A stretch of DNA of 64,000 bases from Bacillus_BA fengqiuensis (lineage in GTDB: Bacteria > Bacillota > Bacilli > Bacillales > Bacillaceae_H). Under the pieces are notes generated by a model. It did no database searches. It was not told where the DNA came from and worked only from the letters and a program-made list of their open reading frames with translations. Of the stretch, positions 7,662-16,442 are shown one piece after another; within the stretch, counting starts at the first letter, position 1; every line of letters starts with the position of its first letter. Where the stretch lies: NCBI GenBank assembly GCA_030813035.1, contig JAUSTV010000001.1; one strand, given 5' to 3'. The position numbers and the translations under genes are program-made.

Positions 7662-8564
7662 ATGTCGATGATACTCGGTCAGCTTTTCAATGGAGTCAGT
7701 CTCGGCTCGATTTTGCTGCTCATTGCGCTCGGACTTGCGATTACGTTTGGGTTAATGAATGTCATTAACATGGCCCATGGAGAGATTATGATGATCGGAG
7801 CGTATGTGACGTATGTTGTGCAGCAGGCAGCCGCTTCTTATTTGCCTGGCGGTTTATTTGATTACTATTTTTTGATTGCCATCCCTCTTGCCTTTTTAGT
7901 GGCAGGATTGATTGGGTGGGTGTTGGAAAAAACGATGATTCGCTTTTTATACAGCCGGCCTCTTGACAGTTTGCTTGCGACGTGGGGAGTGAGTCTCATG
8001 CTGCAGCAAGCGGCGAGATCGATTTTCGGCGCTCCGAATGTAGCGGTCAAATCCCCTTCATGGCTGGAGGGCGGAATGGAAATAGCCGGAATGATTTTCC
8101 CGTATAAACGGATGTTTATTATCGCCCTTGTTGTGTTATGCGTCGTATGTTTGCATGTGTATCTGTATCGTACGGCAGCAGGGCGCAGGATGAATGCCGT
8201 CACGTTGAACCGCCAGATGGCATCATGCCTTGGCATTTCGACGAGGAAAGTCGATTCCTCTGCCTTTGCGTTAGGCTCCGGACTTGCGGGAATTGCCGGA
8301 TCTGCTTTAACGCTGCTTGGACCAATAGGACCGACCATCGGAACGAATTATATTGTCGATGCGTTCATGGTCGTGATTTTAGGAGGCGTCGGAAAATTGA
8401 AGGGGACGATTATAGGCGCCCTTGGCATCGGTCTTATCAGTACGTTTTTAGAGTACAGCACAAGTGCCACTATGGCGAAAGTGATCGTGTTTGCTTTGAT
8501 CATCGCCTTTTTACAGTGGAAGCCGTCAGGACTTGTTACCGTCCGGACGAGAGCGCTTGATTAA
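7662..8564 (+). CDS. urtB: Urea ABC transporter permease UrtB
   Basis: A 300-residue integral membrane permease of the LivH type with about eight hydrophobic segments. I take the ATG at 7662, 9 bp after AAGGGAG. Typical family landmarks are LGLAITFGLMNVINMAHGE near the N-terminus, and VVILGGVGKLKGTIIGALGIG near residue 250, the cytoplasmic coupling loop region for the ATPases. With UrtC it forms the channel through which urea passes, driven by UrtD and UrtE. Ninety-two bp separate it from urtA, with no terminator seen, so it is in the same operon. Confidence 0.93.
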   Translation: MSMILGQLFNGVSLGSILLLIALGLAITFGLMNVINMAHGEIMMIGAYVTYVVQQAAASYLPGGLFDYYFLIAIPLAFLVAGLIGWVLEKTMIRFLYSRPLDSLLATWGVSLMLQQAARSIFGAPNVAVKSPSWLEGGMEIAGMIFPYKRMFIIALVVLCVVCLHVYLYRTAAGRRMNAVTLNRQMASCLGISTRKVDSSAFALGSGLAGIAGSALTLLGPIGPTIGTNYIVDAFMVVILGGVGKLKGTIIGALGIGLISTFLEYSTSATMAKVIVFALIIAFLQWKPSGLVTVRTRALD

Positions 8565-8575
8565 GGAGGAACAAA

Positions 8576-9649
8576 ATGAAAAAAACCTCAGCAATCAGCT
8601 ATTATATCTTATTTGGATTATTGCTTTGTGCCCCGTTGTTTTTGCAGGAATTTCGTTTGAGTTTGCTGGCCAAATTCCTTTGTTTCGCCATTGTGGCGGT
8701 GGGGATTTGCCTTATCTGGGGATATACCGGTATTTTAAGCCTTGGTCATGGGGTGTTTTTTGGACTTGGCGCGTATTGTACGGCTATGTACTTGAAGTTG
8801 GAGGGCTCCGCGAGCGGGCTGCCCGACTTTATGGAATGGAGCGGCGTCACGGAGCTGCCGTTATTGTGGAAACCATTTGCTAGTCCGATCTTTGCTTTAG
8901 CCGCCACCATTTTCATACCGGTCTTGCTTGCGGCCTTTTTAGGGTATTTTACGTTCAAAAATCGCATTAAAGGTGTCTATTTTTCCCTTATTTCACAGGC
9001 GGTCGTCGTCGTATTCGTCACCTTATTCATCGGGAAGCAGGAAGTGACGGGCGGAACGAACGGCTTGACGAATTTTGCGACCGTTTTTCAGTTTCCATTA
9101 ATGTCGCCTTTCACCCAGCAAGTTCTTTATTTCATCACGGTCGCTATGCTCGCTGTGGTCGTCGGCCTCTCCGTTTGGTTTACGAAAAGTCGTTTCGGGC
9201 GTGTATTGGTCGCCATTCGGGACGGGGAAAATCGGGTGCGCTTTTTAGGGTATAATCCGACGGCGTATAAAGTGTTCATTTACTGCGTTTCTGCCGCGTT
9301 TGCGGGAGTGGCCGGAGGACTTTTCGTTCTGCAGGTTGGCATCATCTCCCCTGCGATGATGGGAATTATTCCTTCCATTGAAATGGTGTTATGGGCAGCG
9401 GTCGGCGGAAGGAACTCCATTATCGGTGCCATCATCGGCGCCCTGCTAACAAACGGCGCCAAAACGTACTTCAGTGAAACATACCCCGACATTTGGCAAT
9501 TTTTCTTGGGGGCCTTGTTCATTATTGTTGTGTTGTTCATGCCGAATGGCTTGGTTGGTGTGTTCCAATCGTTGAAGCAAAGATTTTTCCGGACAAAACA
9601 ATCGGGAAGCGAGGAGAAAGCGAATGAAGCCGATACTGTCGTGTCATAA
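8576..9649 (+). CDS. urtC: Urea ABC transporter permease UrtC
   Basis: A 357-residue LivM-type permease with about ten membrane segments, partner of UrtB. Landmarks are GYTGILSLGHGVFFGLGAY near the N-terminus, VTGGTNGLTNF in the middle, and RVLVAIRDGENRVRFLGYNP, the EAA-like cytoplasmic loop. A perfect TAAGGAGG site precedes the ATG by 7 bp, and the gene starts 11 bp after urtB. Its last 26 bp overlap urtD, which implies coupled translation. The C-terminal tail after residue 335 is polar and variable, as in other members. Confidence 0.93.
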   Translation: MKKTSAISYYILFGLLLCAPLFLQEFRLSLLAKFLCFAIVAVGICLIWGYTGILSLGHGVFFGLGAYCTAMYLKLEGSASGLPDFMEWSGVTELPLLWKPFASPIFALAATIFIPVLLAAFLGYFTFKNRIKGVYFSLISQAVVVVFVTLFIGKQEVTGGTNGLTNFATVFQFPLMSPFTQQVLYFITVAMLAVVVGLSVWFTKSRFGRVLVAIRDGENRVRFLGYNPTAYKVFIYCVSAAFAGVAGGLFVLQVGIISPAMMGIIPSIEMVLWAAVGGRNSIIGAIIGALLTNGAKTYFSETYPDIWQFFLGALFIIVVLFMPNGLVGVFQSLKQRFFRTKQSGSEEKANEADTVVS

Positions 9650-10376
9650 CGTCATCGTGGATTTCGATGGATTTAAAGCGTTAAAGGGCGTAAATTTGGA
9701 GGTTCATGAACAGGAAGTCCGTTTTTTGATCGGACCGAACGGGGCAGGAAAGACGACCGTTTTGGATGTTATTTGCGGGAAGACGAAGGCGACGGATGGA
9801 AAAGTCGTGTTTTCACAGCATAAAGACATCATGAAACTTCAGGAGCATGAAATCGTCCGGGCGGGTATTGCCAGGAAGTTTCAGTCTCCATCCGTCTTTT
9901 CACAGCTGACTGTGTATGAAAATTTAGAATTGTCTTTGAAGCAAAAACGAAATGTATGGTCTGCGTTAACGGCAAAGATGAATGGGGAATCGAAACGAGA
10001 TATGGAAGAGGTTTTGGAAAAAATCGCATTGAAAGATGAGGCTCATAAACAAGCGGGGTCGCTTGCCCACGGGCAGAAGCAATGGCTGGAAATCGGTATG
10101 CAGCTCATGCAAAAACCGAATGTGCTGCTACTTGATGAGCCGATTGCCGGAATGTCGGGAGTGGAGCGTGAGAAAACGGGAGAACTGATTCATGACATTT
10201 CCCAAATGTGTTCCGTCCTTGTTGTCGAACATGATATGGATTTTGTCCGCACCTTTTCGAAGCAAGTGACTGTCATGCATGAAGGAAAAGTGTTGTGCGA
10301 AGGCTCTATGGAAGAAATCCAGCAAAATGAGGTCGTGGCAGAGGTGTATTTAGGAAGGAGTGAACGCGCATGCTGA
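9624..10376 (+). CDS. urtD: Urea ABC transporter ATP-binding protein UrtD
   Basis: A 250-residue cytoplasmic ABC ATPase. Walker A is GPNGAGKTT (about residue 37), Walker B is VLLLDEPIAGMSG (about 168). The signature region reads LAHGQKQWLEIGMQL instead of a canonical LSGGQ; this HGQKQWLEIG form is typical of UrtD and LivG-like urea transporters, so it is not a defect. It starts inside urtC (26 bp overlap) after GAGGAG and itself overlaps urtE by 7 bp, consistent with a tightly coupled ATPase pair. Confidence 0.94.
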   Translation: MKPILSCHNVIVDFDGFKALKGVNLEVHEQEVRFLIGPNGAGKTTVLDVICGKTKATDGKVVFSQHKDIMKLQEHEIVRAGIARKFQSPSVFSQLTVYENLELSLKQKRNVWSALTAKMNGESKRDMEEVLEKIALKDEAHKQAGSLAHGQKQWLEIGMQLMQKPNVLLLDEPIAGMSGVEREKTGELIHDISQMCSVLVVEHDMDFVRTFSKQVTVMHEGKVLCEGSMEEIQQNEVVAEVYLGRSERAC

Positions 10377-11071
10377 CAGTTTCCGATTTATCAGCCGGCT
10401 ATGATGAAAGCATTGTACTGCAAAACGTTCATTGTCGTGTTGGAAGGGGCCAGGTCGTTGCCGTATTGGGCCGCAACGGTGTCGGGAAAACGACTCTTGT
10501 CAAAACGCTTGTCGGATTATTGAAGCAAAAAGAAGGAAAAGTGGAATGGAATGAAGGGGATCTCACGGGGTTAAGGCCGGACGAACGGGCCAAGCGGGGC
10601 ATCGGGTATGTTCCGCAAGGGAGAGACATCTTTGGGGCACTGACGGTAGAGGAAAATTTGCTGCTCGGGTTGGAGGCTCTTCCCCGGGGTTCGAGGAAAA
10701 GGGGCATTCCAGAGGAAGTATACACCTGGTTTCCGGTTTTGAAAGAAATGCTTCATCGTAAAGGAGGTGATTTAAGCGGCGGTCAGCAGCAGCAGCTGGC
10801 CATCGCCAGGGTGCTTGTCAGCAAACCAGAATTAATCTTTTTGGATGAACCGATGGAAGGAATTCAGCCTTCTATTGTCCAGCTCATCCAAGATGTCATT
10901 GTTCAAATCGCGAAACAAAAAAATGTAGGCATCGTCCTTGTCGAACATAACGTCGATTTGGCGATGGAATGCACGGATTATGTCTATGTGATGGACCGAG
11001 GAACGATCGTGGCAGAAGGAGAGACATCCTCTTTAAACGTTCACGACATTGAGAAGTATTTAGTTGTATAG
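10370..11071 (+). CDS. urtE: Urea ABC transporter ATP-binding protein UrtE
   Basis: A 233-residue LivF-type ABC ATPase. Walker A is GRNGVGKTT (about residue 35), the signature is LSGGQQQQLAIARVL (about 137), and Walker B is LIFLDEPMEGIQPSI. It completes the urea importer. It ends in a TAG and is followed within 13 bp by the first MITE-like element (11084-11421), which separates the transporter genes from ureA. No terminator other than that element's own hairpins lies between urtE and ureA, so read-through into ureAB is possible. Confidence 0.94.
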   Translation: MLTVSDLSAGYDESIVLQNVHCRVGRGQVVAVLGRNGVGKTTLVKTLVGLLKQKEGKVEWNEGDLTGLRPDERAKRGIGYVPQGRDIFGALTVEENLLLGLEALPRGSRKRGIPEEVYTWFPVLKEMLHRKGGDLSGGQQQQLAIARVLVSKPELIFLDEPMEGIQPSIVQLIQDVIVQIAKQKNVGIVLVEHNVDLAMECTDYVYVMDRGTIVAEGETSSLNVHDIEKYLVV

Positions 11072-11083
11072 ATTAAAAATATG

Positions 11084-11421
11084 TGTTCAAAAAGGAGGAC
11101 AAAAAGGACCGAGAAGTTTAAGGAAGCGCCGTTTCGAGCACAAAGGAAAGCTTCTCACGATTCTTCATCGCACGCAGGAAAAGTGCTCTTCTTTTCCAAG
11201 GAATGGAGCGCAAGCTGGCTGCTTCGAAAGCATTATCTTCGCACGAAGAAAAAGTGTTCTTCTTTTTCGAGGATATGTTGTTAATACGTGAGTAGCGGAG
11301 AAACAAGCTGACGCGGCCCGACTAAGAACCGCCACGTCCTGTGTCGAACGTCGAATCAGTACGTCCTGTACAAGTAAATTTGACTATTATTTTTCCCGGA
11401 CTTTTTGAACATCCTCTATAA
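11084..11421 (+). mobile_element. MITE-like element, long copy (no transposase)
   Basis: Starts with TGTTCAAAAAG (11084-11094) and ends with its inverse CTTTTTGAACA (11401-11411) plus CCTCTATAAG. A shorter copy lies inverted at 50911-51066 with the same ends, the same GGAGGACAAAAAGGACCGAG start and the same GTTAATACGTGAGTAGCGG middle. The long copy carries an extra central part with two 7 bp hairpins, GGAAAAG/CTTTTCC and GAAAAAG/CTTTTTC. It is placed between urtE and ureA. No coding capacity was seen. Confidence 0.7.
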
Positions 11422-11442
11422 GAAGGAGAAAGGAAGAGTATC

Positions 11443-11745
11443 ATGCGATTAACAGCAAGGGAACAAGAAAAACTGATGATTGTCGTGGCGGCGGATTTGG
11501 CTCGCCGCCGCCAAAATAGGGGCCTGAAGCTCAATTATCCGGAAGCGATCGCCATTATTACATATGAAATCATGGAAGGGGCACGGGACGGGAAAAGTGT
11601 GGCGGAATTGATGCAATACGGTACGACCATTTTATCGTCTGAAGATGTGATGGAAGGAATCGCCGAAATGATTCATGACATTCAAGTGGAAGCGACATTT
11701 CCGGATGGAACGAAGCTTGTCACCGTCCACGATCCAATTCGCTAG
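11443..11745 (+). CDS. ureA: Urease subunit gamma
   Basis: A full-length (100 residues) gamma subunit of urease, the nickel enzyme that hydrolyses urea to ammonia and carbon dioxide in the cytoplasm. The sequence is standard: MRLTAREQEKLMIVVAADLA, RRRQNRGLKLNYPEAIAII near residue 25-45, then the SAEDVMEG-like SSEDVMEGIAEMI and a C-terminal FPDGTKLVTVHDPIR. AAGGAGAAAGGAAG precedes the ATG. The MITE-like element ends 21 bp upstream, so the ribosome binding site is just outside it. ureB follows after 17 bp. The catalytic subunit gene ureC is not next door but at 32286. Confidence 0.97.
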   Translation: MRLTAREQEKLMIVVAADLARRRQNRGLKLNYPEAIAIITYEIMEGARDGKSVAELMQYGTTILSSEDVMEGIAEMIHDIQVEATFPDGTKLVTVHDPIR

Positions 11746-11762
11746 AAAGGGAGGATAAAAGA

Positions 11763-12086
11763 ATGAAGCCGGGAGAGTATGTACTGAAAAAAGAGCCAAT
11801 CCTTTGCAATCAAGGAAAGGAAGCGGTGACGATGACGGTTATCAATCGAGGTGACCGGCCGATTCAGGTTGGTTCGCATTTTCATTTTTATGAAGTAAAT
11901 ACCGGTCTTGAGTTCAATCGCAGCGAGGCATTTGGCCTGCATCTAAACATTCCTGCGGGAACCGCCGTCCGCTTTGAACCGGGAGACGCAAAAGAAATCG
12001 AGTTGGTTCCATTTTCAGGGGAACGGCGTGTGTATGGGCTGAATAACGGGACGAATGGACCTCTGGACAAGGAGAGTCAATCGTGA
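11763..12086 (+). CDS. ureB: Urease subunit beta
   Basis: A 107-residue beta subunit of urease with the family landmarks MKPGEYVLKKEPI, NRGDRPIQVGSHFHFYEVN near residue 30-50, and FEPGDAKEIELVPFSGER followed by VYGLNNGTNGPL. It has a GGGAGGATAAAAG site. It is the last functional gene of this block: the expected next gene, ureC, is absent, and a 17 bp-stem terminator begins 45 bp downstream. The stop TGA overlaps a GTG (12083) with a good AAGGAG site that opens a 22-codon ORF ending in the terminator; this may be a relic of the ancestral junction to ureC, but it shows no similarity to the UreC N-terminus. Confidence 0.96.
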   Translation: MKPGEYVLKKEPILCNQGKEAVTMTVINRGDRPIQVGSHFHFYEVNTGLEFNRSEAFGLHLNIPAGTAVRFEPGDAKEIELVPFSGERRVYGLNNGTNGPLDKESQS

Positions 12087-12130
12087 GCATACAGTCGGCT
12101 CCATTTGAAATCTATGAATATTCTATTGGA

Positions 12131-12173
12131 AAGAAGCGTAATCCTCTGTAAATATAAGAGGGTTACGCTTCTT
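12131..12173 (+). terminator. Strong terminator after ureB
   Basis: AAGAAGCGTAATCCTCT (12131-12147) pairs with AGAGGGTTACGCTTCTT (12157-12173), 17 bp with one G-T pair, then CTTTATAT. It closes the urtABCDE-ureAB transcript before any ureC. Confidence 0.9.
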
Positions 12174-12447
12174 TATATGTTGTATTTAGTACGAAAGGGA
12201 AAACCGCTCTAGTTAGCCCTAAGCAGGTGTGCAGAACAGTATAGAATATGATGTTGTTCTATTTTGGTAAGGTATTCGTCTATTTTCTCTCCTAGAATAA
12301 AAAATATGCGAATGTCTTCCTACACCTGTCCATGCCAATCATCACTTCGAAGCATATACAATAGTAAGTCAAAAGAAAGGAGAAGAAAATTAGTAAAATC
12401 AATACCTTCCACTTACTTTTGGCTCAATATAAAAAGGAGTGAATCAA
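12174..12447. other. Intergenic region at the urease break point
   Basis: This is the junction between the first urease block and the spore-coat island. I see no gene, transposase remnant or clear direct repeat. TATACAAT at about 12355, close to the sigma-E -10 pattern, could belong to a sporulation promoter for the next gene, but no convincing -35 was found. Confidence 0.3.
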
Positions 12448-13245
12448 ATGAAAAAAAATACTGGTTGTGGTTGCAACGACCACAAAAGCTGCCCGCCATT
12501 ATCCGCTTGTGATAGAGTGAAGGCAGAACGTACAGATTGTGACAACAAATCTTTTCCGCCGGATGGTGTGATGCTTAAAACTCCTGTACTCGATGCTCTA
12601 GTGCCGCTTGCAGAGGTGGATGTGCAAGCTCTTGTTGAAGCTGATATTTATCTTCCGACGCCTGCAAGAGAAATTAAACAAATCCGTAAAAACATCTCAT
12701 TGAAACAGTGCAGAGCTATTCCATCCGCATTTGATCCTAAAATCGCAAAAGTATTTATCACAGGTATCCTGCACAAAAATATTCAGTATGTGGACCACAC
12801 TGGCTTCGTTCGTGATTTCAGCGTAGATGTTGAATTTAGCTGCAATGAAAAGGTCAAGCTTTGGAATCCTGTTAGAACGCCATTTGAAAATTTCGGCATC
12901 GATTATAGTGTAAAAAATTCCAATGTTTTTGAATATAGAGAGCTTGCTAAAGATCAACATGGAGGGAATCGCTGCGTATCTGGATCTGCAACATTTGAAA
13001 CATTTAACGAACCAATTCAATGTAAATTGCTAGGAACTTATATTAATGAACTAGACCTTTACAAAGACTTTAATAAATTTGGGAAATTTGACAAAGTAAC
13101 AGAGAAGATGGAAATTTTGCTATTCCTCAAATTGTCGCAGCCGCAACAAGTTCCGTTTTTACAGCCAACACCATGTCCGCCTAAAGATGGCGACGATGAT
13201 CATAGAAGCGACTATAAAAAATATATGAACAAAAAAGGTTACTAA
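12448..13245 (+). CDS. SPOCS-domain spore coat-like protein
   Basis: A 265-residue protein without signal peptide. The ATG at 12448 lies 8 bp after AAAGGAG. The N-terminus is Cys-rich (NTGCGCNDHKSCPPLSACD). The middle carries a SPOCS/DUF3794-like unit: EVDVQALVEADIYLPTPARE, IRKNISLKQCRAIP, then VFITGILHKNIQYVDHTG and FSVDVEFSCNEKVKL. The tail is charged. The same arrangement (CRLL...KGFVRKNIQYA) is seen in the genes at 15283 and 16443, so these are paralogues. SPOCS domains are known from spore coat and cortex proteins such as SafA and SpoVID; the role here in the spore outer layers is inferred. Transcription converges on the next gene, with a shared terminator. Confidence 0.65.
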   Translation: MKKNTGCGCNDHKSCPPLSACDRVKAERTDCDNKSFPPDGVMLKTPVLDALVPLAEVDVQALVEADIYLPTPAREIKQIRKNISLKQCRAIPSAFDPKIAKVFITGILHKNIQYVDHTGFVRDFSVDVEFSCNEKVKLWNPVRTPFENFGIDYSVKNSNVFEYRELAKDQHGGNRCVSGSATFETFNEPIQCKLLGTYINELDLYKDFNKFGKFDKVTEKMEILLFLKLSQPQQVPFLQPTPCPPKDGDDDHRSDYKKYMNKKGY

Positions 13246-13264
13246 AAAATTAAGGGGTTTTAAG

Positions 13265-13295
13265 ATGGGGTGTCTCGATTTTTGAGACACCCCAT
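13265..13295. terminator. Bidirectional terminator between convergent coat genes
   Basis: ATGGGGTGTCTC (13265-13276) and GAGACACCCCAT (13284-13295) form a perfect 12 bp stem with a T-rich loop; it lies between the genes ending at 13245 and 13321. Confidence 0.85.
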
Positions 13296-13320
13296 TGTTT
13301 GAGGAATGGAAAGATGCATA

Positions 13321-15084
13321 TCAAGTAGAATGAAGGGCAATATATTGCGGCTGCAAAAGATCGATAGATAAGTTTGCACTTCCTTGAATAAGAAGCTTTG
13401 ATGCTCCTGCTTGCGTCACGAGTTCTTCACTCCATGTGTGATCGAAGCGGCGCAGTTCAAATTGAATCTGCTCGACAAATTGTTCATGATGTTCCCGATG
13501 CAAACTCGTTTCCCCTCCACCGGGACATTGAAAGGTATACTCATTGCTACTGCTGCTGCGGGGCATGACCGGTGTATAAATCCACTCGACATTGGTTGTT
13601 TTTTTCCATGGCACTTGTACTTTCACTTGTTGAAGAGAATGAGCTTGACTTTCGTTTACATATTCAATCGTCGCGACTAGGATGCCTTTTAGAAATACGG
13701 TCGTTGAAGGAAGGAGAACACGGCCTTCTAAACGATGAACGCTCCAGTCAATTTTTGTTATACTCAATATCGGCGGCACTAAATCGAATGAATCAAAAAT
13801 ATCAAGGTCGATGTCAGCCGCAGCAAGCAATACAGGGAGTTTTACGATGGGGGAGGGAACTTTCTTTGATCCATTTGGAGGAAGCTTTGACTTTGGCTTG
13901 CCGTGGTGACCTTCTATACCGTGCTTATTCTGTTGATGTTCAGCCTCACAAACGCCGTTTTTTTCTTCGTGTGGGGCGGAGTCATACATTTTCTCCTCTT
14001 GAGTCCCAGCTTTTAAAGCATCATCTGCTTGTTCATTTAAACCCTCGTCATTAGATTCTTCTTCATGGTAATCAATGGCTAAAAGACCTTCGAACGCCTC
14101 CTCCTCCATTGGATAAGGATCATGGGAAGGTTCATCGGTTTTTAAATCTTGAATTAAGGGATTTTCTTCCAACGTGGACTCTTCTAAGCTATCATCCTCT
14201 TGTTCATTTGGCTCTTCATCAAAAGTGCATTCTGTGTCATCTTCTTCGTCATCAGGCTCTTCATCAAAAGTGCATTCTGTGTCATCTTCTTCGTCATCAG
14301 GCTCTTCATCAAAAATGCATTCTGTGTCATCTTTTTCGTCGACAGGATCCTCTGAGATAAACACTTCTTCCTCGATGGAGGAGGGTTCATAGAACGGTTC
14401 TTCATCCATCCATTCTTGCATCATGAAGTCATTTTCCAGGGTCGATTCCACAAAGTCATTCTCTGTTTGTTCATTTGGCATGTCATCATCAAAAAGAGAG
14501 TCTTCTAAATCGATGACAGAAAGATCCTCGTCGACAGGCTCCGGGGATGCAAATTCCTTTTCCTTAATTGGAAAAGGGTCATGGGATAATTCATTTTCTT
14601 CTAAAGCGGTTTTGGGAGCGTCTTCTTCCTGAACGAAATCGTCTAAGTCATCATCTTCACTGGTTGTCTCAATATAAAAAAATGACCCGTATCTGTTCTT
14701 TGGTTGATAAAAAAAATGGTCTTTTAATCTATCTTTAATCTCATAGGTAAAGGGCTTATTTTTAACGGAATTCATTGGTTGTTGTAAGCATTCTTCTTCT
14801 TCTTCTTCTTCTTCTTCTTCTTCTTCTTCTGAGGCCGGCGGTAAATCTTTGTCTTTTAGCTCATCTTCCAACCTATCATCTGTTATTGTTGAGTTCTCTT
14901 GTTGAATTGGCTCTTTCTCATTTTCGGAGTGTTCGCCGCTGCCTATTTCTTCCTCTCTCTTCGTGTATCTTTGTTGATGACTGATCACTTTTGGGGGAGT
15001 CATGATTAAAGGAGCGGAGTTTTTTTTGTTAAATGAATTTTTCCTTACATTGTCCATATCACAATGGAAGGTGCTTTTGATCAA
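13321..15084 (-). CDS. Acidic repeat-rich coat-like protein with C-terminal SPOCS-like domain
   Basis: A 587-residue protein in two parts. Residues about 35-400 are extremely acidic and low-complexity: a run of about 13 Glu encoded by a TTC/GAA microsatellite, three 15-residue copies of DDEEDDTECTFDEEP, and about three degenerate 70-residue blocks (ST/TALEEN...DPFPI.EKEF...DP/PVDE). Residues about 410-587 resemble a SPOCS-like unit (RVLLPSTTVFLKGILVATIEYV, then VKVQVPWKKTTNVEW). The likely start is a TTG after AAAGGA; an ATG nine codons later is an alternative. The acidic region may bind calcium or other cations, or act as a flexible spacer in the coat (inference). The repeats make it prone to length change. 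Confidence 0.6.
   Translation of the reverse strand: MIKSTFHCDMDNVRKNSFNKKNSAPLIMTPPKVISHQQRYTKREEEIGSGEHSENEKEPIQQENSTITDDRLEDELKDKDLPPASEEEEEEEEEEEEECLQQPMNSVKNKPFTYEIKDRLKDHFFYQPKNRYGSFFYIETTSEDDDLDDFVQEEDAPKTALEENELSHDPFPIKEKEFASPEPVDEDLSVIDLEDSLFDDDMPNEQTENDFVESTLENDFMMQEWMDEEPFYEPSSIEEEVFISEDPVDEKDDTECIFDEEPDDEEDDTECTFDEEPDDEEDDTECTFDEEPNEQEDDSLEESTLEENPLIQDLKTDEPSHDPYPMEEEAFEGLLAIDYHEEESNDEGLNEQADDALKAGTQEEKMYDSAPHEEKNGVCEAEHQQNKHGIEGHHGKPKSKLPPNGSKKVPSPIVKLPVLLAAADIDLDIFDSFDLVPPILSITKIDWSVHRLEGRVLLPSTTVFLKGILVATIEYVNESQAHSLQQVKVQVPWKKTTNVEWIYTPVMPRSSSSNEYTFQCPGGGETSLHREHHEQFVEQIQFELRRFDHTWSEELVTQAGASKLLIQGSANLSIDLLQPQYIALHST
14210..14344 (-). repeat. Three tandem 45 bp coding repeats
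   Basis: Units at 14210-14254, 14255-14299 and 14300-14344; the first two are nearly identical and the third has several substitutions. Each encodes 15 residues ending in TFDEEP or IFDEEP. Confidence 0.9.
14791..14830 (-). repeat. TTC trinucleotide microsatellite (poly-Glu)
   Basis: Forty bases of uninterrupted TTC (13 units) on the plus strand, read as GAA codons on the minus strand, giving a poly-Glu run in the acidic coat-like protein. Confidence 0.95.
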
Positions 15085-15282
15085 GCATCCTTTCCGTTTC
15101 CCTCCTTTCTATTTATCTATTGTTATGCCATATGACGGATGGACCATTGGCATACCTTAAACATAAGTTTTAAATCGAAAAGAGACAACGAGAGCTAAAT
15201 GAAAGGGCACCGCAAAAGAGGAAAAGGGATCATACCAAAATTGGTCAGTATATCCCCTTCCAACATTCGGTTAATCCATCAG

Positions 15283-16086
15283 TCATTTGCAGTCATCATA
15301 ATAATCGTCGCCGTCGTCATAGCCATCATAATCATCATAGTCATCGTTTGTAGTAGAACAAACGCGTATTTGCTGATTTTGAAGCACTTTTACGGTAAGG
15401 TCCAATACCATTTTTTCTTCAATGGTTGTAAAATAACCTTCTCCAAGTGGAGCATCGCAATCCGGGAGAGGGAGTCTATCAATCGCTTCGTCCCATTCGA
15501 TGATTTTGCTGGCAACCAACTCACAGAAAGGCAGTTCATTATAAAATTGTTTACTTGTCTGATGGAATTGGGAAAGGTCGCTCGTAAGCAGTTCATCTTT
15601 TTCCGGGAATCCTGTAGACAAAGATTTTGAAACGAAGAAATCAAACTCTTCACGGTTATTTGTTTCTGGTTTTACTGGTTTTGTCAAGTATTTCTTAATT
15701 TCAGTTACACAATGAAACGGAATGTCAACGGTTAAGGAATGAAGATCGGAAGAAACGGTTGTTGAAGTGCTTGGTTCGATTTCTTTGCTTGGGCTTGCAT
15801 ATTGAATGTTTTTTCTGACGAATCCTTTTATAAACAATTTATCTGTCGGCAGCAAGAGGCGGCATTGGGTTAATTTTACTCTTTTCTTAACGTCTTTGAT
15901 TTCCAATACTGGTTCTGGAAAATCGATAAACGCATCCATATTCACCTGAACGGTAAGTTCGGCTAAAACGATAGGAACCTTTGTAATCATTCTTCCAATG
16001 GAAACATGCGGATGATGAGGCTTATTATCACAAGAATGAAGGGAACTGTTGCCATTATGGCTCACTTTTTTATGTTTGTCGGACAT
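15283..16086 (-). CDS. SPOCS-domain spore coat-like protein (paralogue of 16443-17255)
   Basis: A 267-residue protein starting 7 bp after AGGAGG. The N-terminus is His-rich (HNGNSSLHSCDNKPHHPHVS). The SPOCS-like part reads LTVQVNMDAFIDFPEPVLEI, KRVKLTQCRLLLP, LFIKGFVRKNIQYASP and LTVDIPFHCVTEIKKYL. A second conserved block, TGFPEKDELLTSDLSQFHQ followed by FYNELPFCELVASKIIEWDE, is shared almost residue for residue with the neighbour at 16443, so the two arose by tandem duplication. The C-terminus ends in an Asp/Tyr-rich tail (DDYDDYDGYDDGDDYYDD) which the paralogue lacks; such tails may allow tyrosine crosslinking in the coat (inference). No terminator was seen in the following 197 bp. Confidence 0.65.
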   Translation of the reverse strand: MSDKHKKVSHNGNSSLHSCDNKPHHPHVSIGRMITKVPIVLAELTVQVNMDAFIDFPEPVLEIKDVKKRVKLTQCRLLLPTDKLFIKGFVRKNIQYASPSKEIEPSTSTTVSSDLHSLTVDIPFHCVTEIKKYLTKPVKPETNNREEFDFFVSKSLSTGFPEKDELLTSDLSQFHQTSKQFYNELPFCELVASKIIEWDEAIDRLPLPDCDAPLGEGYFTTIEEKMVLDLTVKVLQNQQIRVCSTTNDDYDDYDGYDDGDDYYDDCK

Positions 16087-16361
16087 TCATGTTCCTCCTA
16101 AAAAATCAAGATGATGCATCGTATGCGGTACAAATGACTATGTGCAGGAAGAATACCCATGGGCATTCGCGGAAATTTAGGGCATTTACCCAATGGACTC
16201 TTCATATTCCTGGCTTTATGTAGATTTGGAAACTAAAAAATAAAAAATAAAAATATATTTAATGTCAAATCAAATAAACTGGAATAAATATATGAACGAG
16301 GTTAAAGTCTTTTAATGGATGTGAACAAGTGTAGTTTGTTTTTTTTCTAAGGAACAAGATT
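16087..16361. other. Intergenic region between the two SPOCS paralogues
   Basis: No gene seen. AT-rich DNA that should hold the promoter of the gene at 16086; no sigma-E or sigma-K motif could be assigned with confidence. Confidence 0.35.
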
Positions 16362-16389
16362 ACCTCTGTTTCTTAGAAGAAACAGAGGT
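16362..16389 (-). terminator. Terminator after the SPOCS gene at 16443
   Basis: ACCTCTGTTTCTT (16362-16374) and AAGAAACAGAGGT (16377-16389) form a perfect 13 bp inverted repeat with only two bases between the arms. Confidence 0.7.
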
Positions 16390-16442
16390 GATAATGTTTT
16401 TTATAAGATTTTCTTATTTTTCATCGGAGCAAGGAGGGCTTA

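Noticed and set aside
7865..8560. Overlapping ORFs in other frames inside urtB
   Set aside because: Shadows of a well-supported permease gene; Cys/Arg-rich composition typical of out-of-frame reading.
12083..12151. 22-codon ORF overlapping the ureB stop as a truncated ureC
   Set aside because: It has a good ribosome binding site but no similarity to the UreC N-terminus, and a complete ureC exists at 32286; kept only as a possible scar.
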